Positions 5,907-7,391 of a stretch of DNA of 7,391 nt are shown one piece after another. The stretch is from Clostridiales bacterium (lineage in GTDB: Bacteria > Bacillota > Clostridia > Christensenellales > CAG-138), in contig DNFZ01000193.1 in assembly GCA_003486785.1 (NCBI GenBank), positions 1-7,391 of the forward strand. Reading direction: 5' to 3'. A program made the position numbers and the translations under genes. Under the pieces are notes generated by a model that saw nothing but the letters and a program-made list of their open reading frames with translations, ran no database searches and had not been told where the DNA came from. Each line of letters begins with the position of its first letter. Position 1 is the stretch's first letter.

Positions 5907-5963
5907 ACCCGAATGGAAATTTACCCCCAAATATACGAAACGGAGCGGAAACCGCACAGAAAG

Positions 5964-6719
5964 ATGGAGACCCGAGATCGTTTGAAAAAAATAGTCGGCA
6001 TAATCCTCGTGAGTATCGCACTTGCCGCGATGCTCTGGCAGCTTGTCGCCATCTATTCCACCGGAATGCGGCACGTCACGCACGGGCTGCTGCTGATTGT
6101 CGGCATTTGCCTTCCGCTCATTCTGGGCGCCTATCTATATACCCGTGCGCTGAACACACGCGAGGAGCGCCGCCGCGCGGTGCGTATTTCGTTTTCTGCA
6201 CTGTTCGTCTTCTATTCCGCTGCGCTGTTTGGCGCGCTGATCGTCTCCCGCGTGGACTATCAGACCTTCGCGCAAACGCGAGCAGCCTATTGGCAAAACT
6301 TCGACCTGATGACAAATTTCAATCCGTGGGAGACCGTGCAGCTGTATCTCAACGCGATCAAATACAACTACATCGGCATGGAGATTCCGCTGAGCAATCT
6401 CATCGGCAACGCCATGCTGTTCATGCCCATGGCGGTGTTTTTGCCGTGCCTGTTTCGCCCCATGCAGAGATTCTGGCGCTTTGCGCTCGTGATGCTTCTT
6501 CTGCTCGTCGCCATCGAGGCGCTGCAACTGCTGCTCTCCTGCGGAAGCTGCGATGTGGACGATGTGCTGCTCAATCTTCTTGGCACGCTGATCCTCTTCG
6601 GCATCCTCAAGCTCCCGTTTTTGCAGCGGCTGCTCAAGCGGCTCTATCTGCTGCCGGAGGAGCAAGAGTCCGTGGAAAACGCCGATATCGAAGGCGAAAT
6701 GCAAACGCCTACAGCGTGA
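5964..6719 (+). CDS. VanZ-family membrane protein
   Basis: A 251-aa integral membrane protein with about five or six helices: roughly 9-31, 41-60, 74-95, 142-164, 172-191 and 202-217. VanZ hallmarks are FNPWETV at 119-125, SNLIGNAMLFMP at 144-155, E185 and Q188 in the next helix, and CDVDDVLLNLLG at 196-207. VanZ proteins are named for low-level teicoplanin resistance, but most chromosomal members have unknown roles in the cell envelope. The C-terminal tail is acidic and cytoplasmic. The start is uncertain. ATG 5913 would add 17 residues but coincides with the predicted transcription start and would be leaderless. ATG 5964 has only a weak GAAAG before it. TTG 5982 has GGAGA 11 nt upstream and would give a typical MKKIVGII membrane-protein start. 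ATG 5964 is used as the middle choice. The 3' end overlaps the ABC-F gene by 11 bp on the opposite strand. Confidence 0.85.
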   Translation: METRDRLKKIVGIILVSIALAAMLWQLVAIYSTGMRHVTHGLLLIVGICLPLILGAYLYTRALNTREERRRAVRISFSALFVFYSAALFGALIVSRVDYQTFAQTRAAYWQNFDLMTNFNPWETVQLYLNAIKYNYIGMEIPLSNLIGNAMLFMPMAVFLPCLFRPMQRFWRFALVMLLLLVAIEALQLLLSCGSCDVDDVLLNLLGTLILFGILKLPFLQRLLKRLYLLPEEQESVENADIEGEMQTPTA

Positions 6720-7391
6720 TAAAGCGCGTTGCGATCTCGTCCACAAACGTCCTGTCGTGCTCCACAAACAGCATCGTGGGTTTTGCCGCGAGCAATAGAT
6801 CGCGAATTTGCATCCGCGAGAGCACGTCTACAAAGTTCAACGGCTCATCCCAAACATAGAGGTGCGCCCGCTCGGAAAGCGTCTTTGCAAGAAGCGCTTT
6901 TTTCTTTTGCCCGCCGGAAAACGAGCGCATGTCCTTTTCAAACTGCACGCGGGGAAAATCGAGTTTTCTCAAAATCGTCAAAAACAGCGTCTCGTCCAGC
7001 CCGTTTTCTTTTGCGAAATCGGAGACCGTCCCGCGCAAAAACGATGTGTCCTGCGGCATGTAGGAAATCACAAGTCCGCTTGCCGTTCGCAAGGTTCCCG
7101 TGTGCGGAATGTCTTCTCCCATCAAAAGCTTGACGATGCTGCTCTTGCCGCTGCCGTTTTTGCCAAGCAGCGCCGCTCGCTCCCCCTGCCGCAGTGTGAA
7201 GCTGAGCGGCCCTGTGACCGTTCGCTCGCCGTAAACAATCGAAAGATCCAGCGCCTCTACCAATAGATCCGCGTGATGCCTAAGCGGGGTCACCTTCAGC
7301 GTGTCGTTGCGCTCGATGTCTTTTAAGAGCTTTTCTTTCTCCTTCGCCGCGCTCTCCTGCCGCCGCTCGGTGGCCTTTGCGCGCTTCATCA
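6709..7391 (-). CDS. ABC-F ATPase, C-terminal half (Lsa/Vga/CplR-type), cut by window edge
   Basis: The last 226 residues of a cytoplasmic ABC-F protein; the N-terminal ATPase domain and most of the interdomain linker lie beyond 7391. Visible, numbered from 7389: the end of the charged linker helix (about 1-35), then the second ATPase domain with Walker A GKNGSGKS at 76-83, signature SGGQK at 158-162, Walker B LYVWDE at 177-182 with catalytic E182, and the switch H211 in VEHD. The sequence around the signature and Walker B (FSGGQKKKALLAK, HLYVWDEPLNF) closely resembles Lsa-, Vga- and CplR-type proteins, which bind the ribosomal E site and dislodge lincosamides, pleuromutilins and streptogramin A. 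It ends without the C-terminal extension seen in some members. Resistance cannot be claimed from this half, because specificity lies in the missing linker. No membrane partner is expected. Confidence 0.92.
   Translation of the reverse strand, partial: MKRAKATERRQESAAKEKEKLLKDIERNDTLKVTPLRHHADLLVEALDLSIVYGERTVTGPLSFTLRQGERAALLGKNGSGKSSIVKLLMGEDIPHTGTLRTASGLVISYMPQDTSFLRGTVSDFAKENGLDETLFLTILRKLDFPRVQFEKDMRSFSGGQKKKALLAKTLSERAHLYVWDEPLNFVDVLSRMQIRDLLLAAKPTMLFVEHDRTFVDEIATRFITL

Noticed and set aside
5964..7391. A VanZ plus ABC-F 'resistance island' acquired horizontally.
   Set aside because: No transposase, integrase, repeats or change in base composition around the pair. The genes are convergent, and both families are common as core chromosomal genes in Clostridia.

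Overview
The window is a stretch of ordinary chromosome, probably from a GC-rich anaerobic member of the Firmicutes (class Clostridia). The clues are purine-rich Shine-Dalgarno sequences (AGGAGG, AGGTGA, GGAG) 6-9 nt before the starts, near-consensus sigma-A promoters, a strong C/G bias at third codon positions, and the gene families present: a Cys-rich DUF6485-type mini-protein, a HAD phosphatase with the DWNGTL motif, a DUF2804 protein, a VanZ-family protein and an Lsa/Vga/CplR-type ABC-F ATPase. The genus cannot be told from the sequence. There are no tRNA or rRNA genes, insertion sequences, phage genes or CRISPR repeats.

Layout from left to right. (1) Positions 132-1880, minus strand: a soluble diguanylate cyclase with three PAS-like sensor regions, an intact GGDEF site and an intact inhibitory RxxD site. 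(2) Positions 1881-2410: a 530-bp divergent intergenic region with an AT-rich island, a nested inverted repeat, a perfect 12-bp palindrome and a promoter for each flanking gene. (3) Positions 2411-3601, plus strand: a 12-helix MFS transporter, followed after 56 bp by a 62-aa Cys-rich protein (3658-3846) in the same direction. (4) Positions 3847-3988: a convergent gap with a large nested hairpin. (5) Positions 3989-5716, minus strand: a two-gene unit read as DUF2804 then HAD phosphatase, with a 48-bp spacer that holds a small hairpin and the HAD ribosome binding site. (6) Positions 5717-5963: a divergent promoter region. The DUF2804 promoter has a perfect inverted repeat filling the space between its -35 and -10 boxes, and the VanZ promoter has a consensus extended -10 box immediately before the first possible ATG. 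(7) Positions 5964-6719, plus strand: a VanZ-family membrane protein. (8) Position 6709 to the right edge, minus strand: the C-terminal half of an ABC-F ATPase, overlapping the VanZ gene tail to tail by 11 bp.

The genes do not form one pathway. The left part joins second-messenger signalling to an unrelated transporter across a shared regulatory region. The right part pairs two families often annotated as antibiotic resistance (VanZ and ABC-F), but they are transcribed toward each other rather than as an operon. I found no convincing new multi-gene system. The points most worth a second look are regulatory: the palindrome inside the DUF2804 promoter, the VanZ start that could be leaderless, the structured 1981-2261 intergenic region, and the nested hairpin at 3889-3952.
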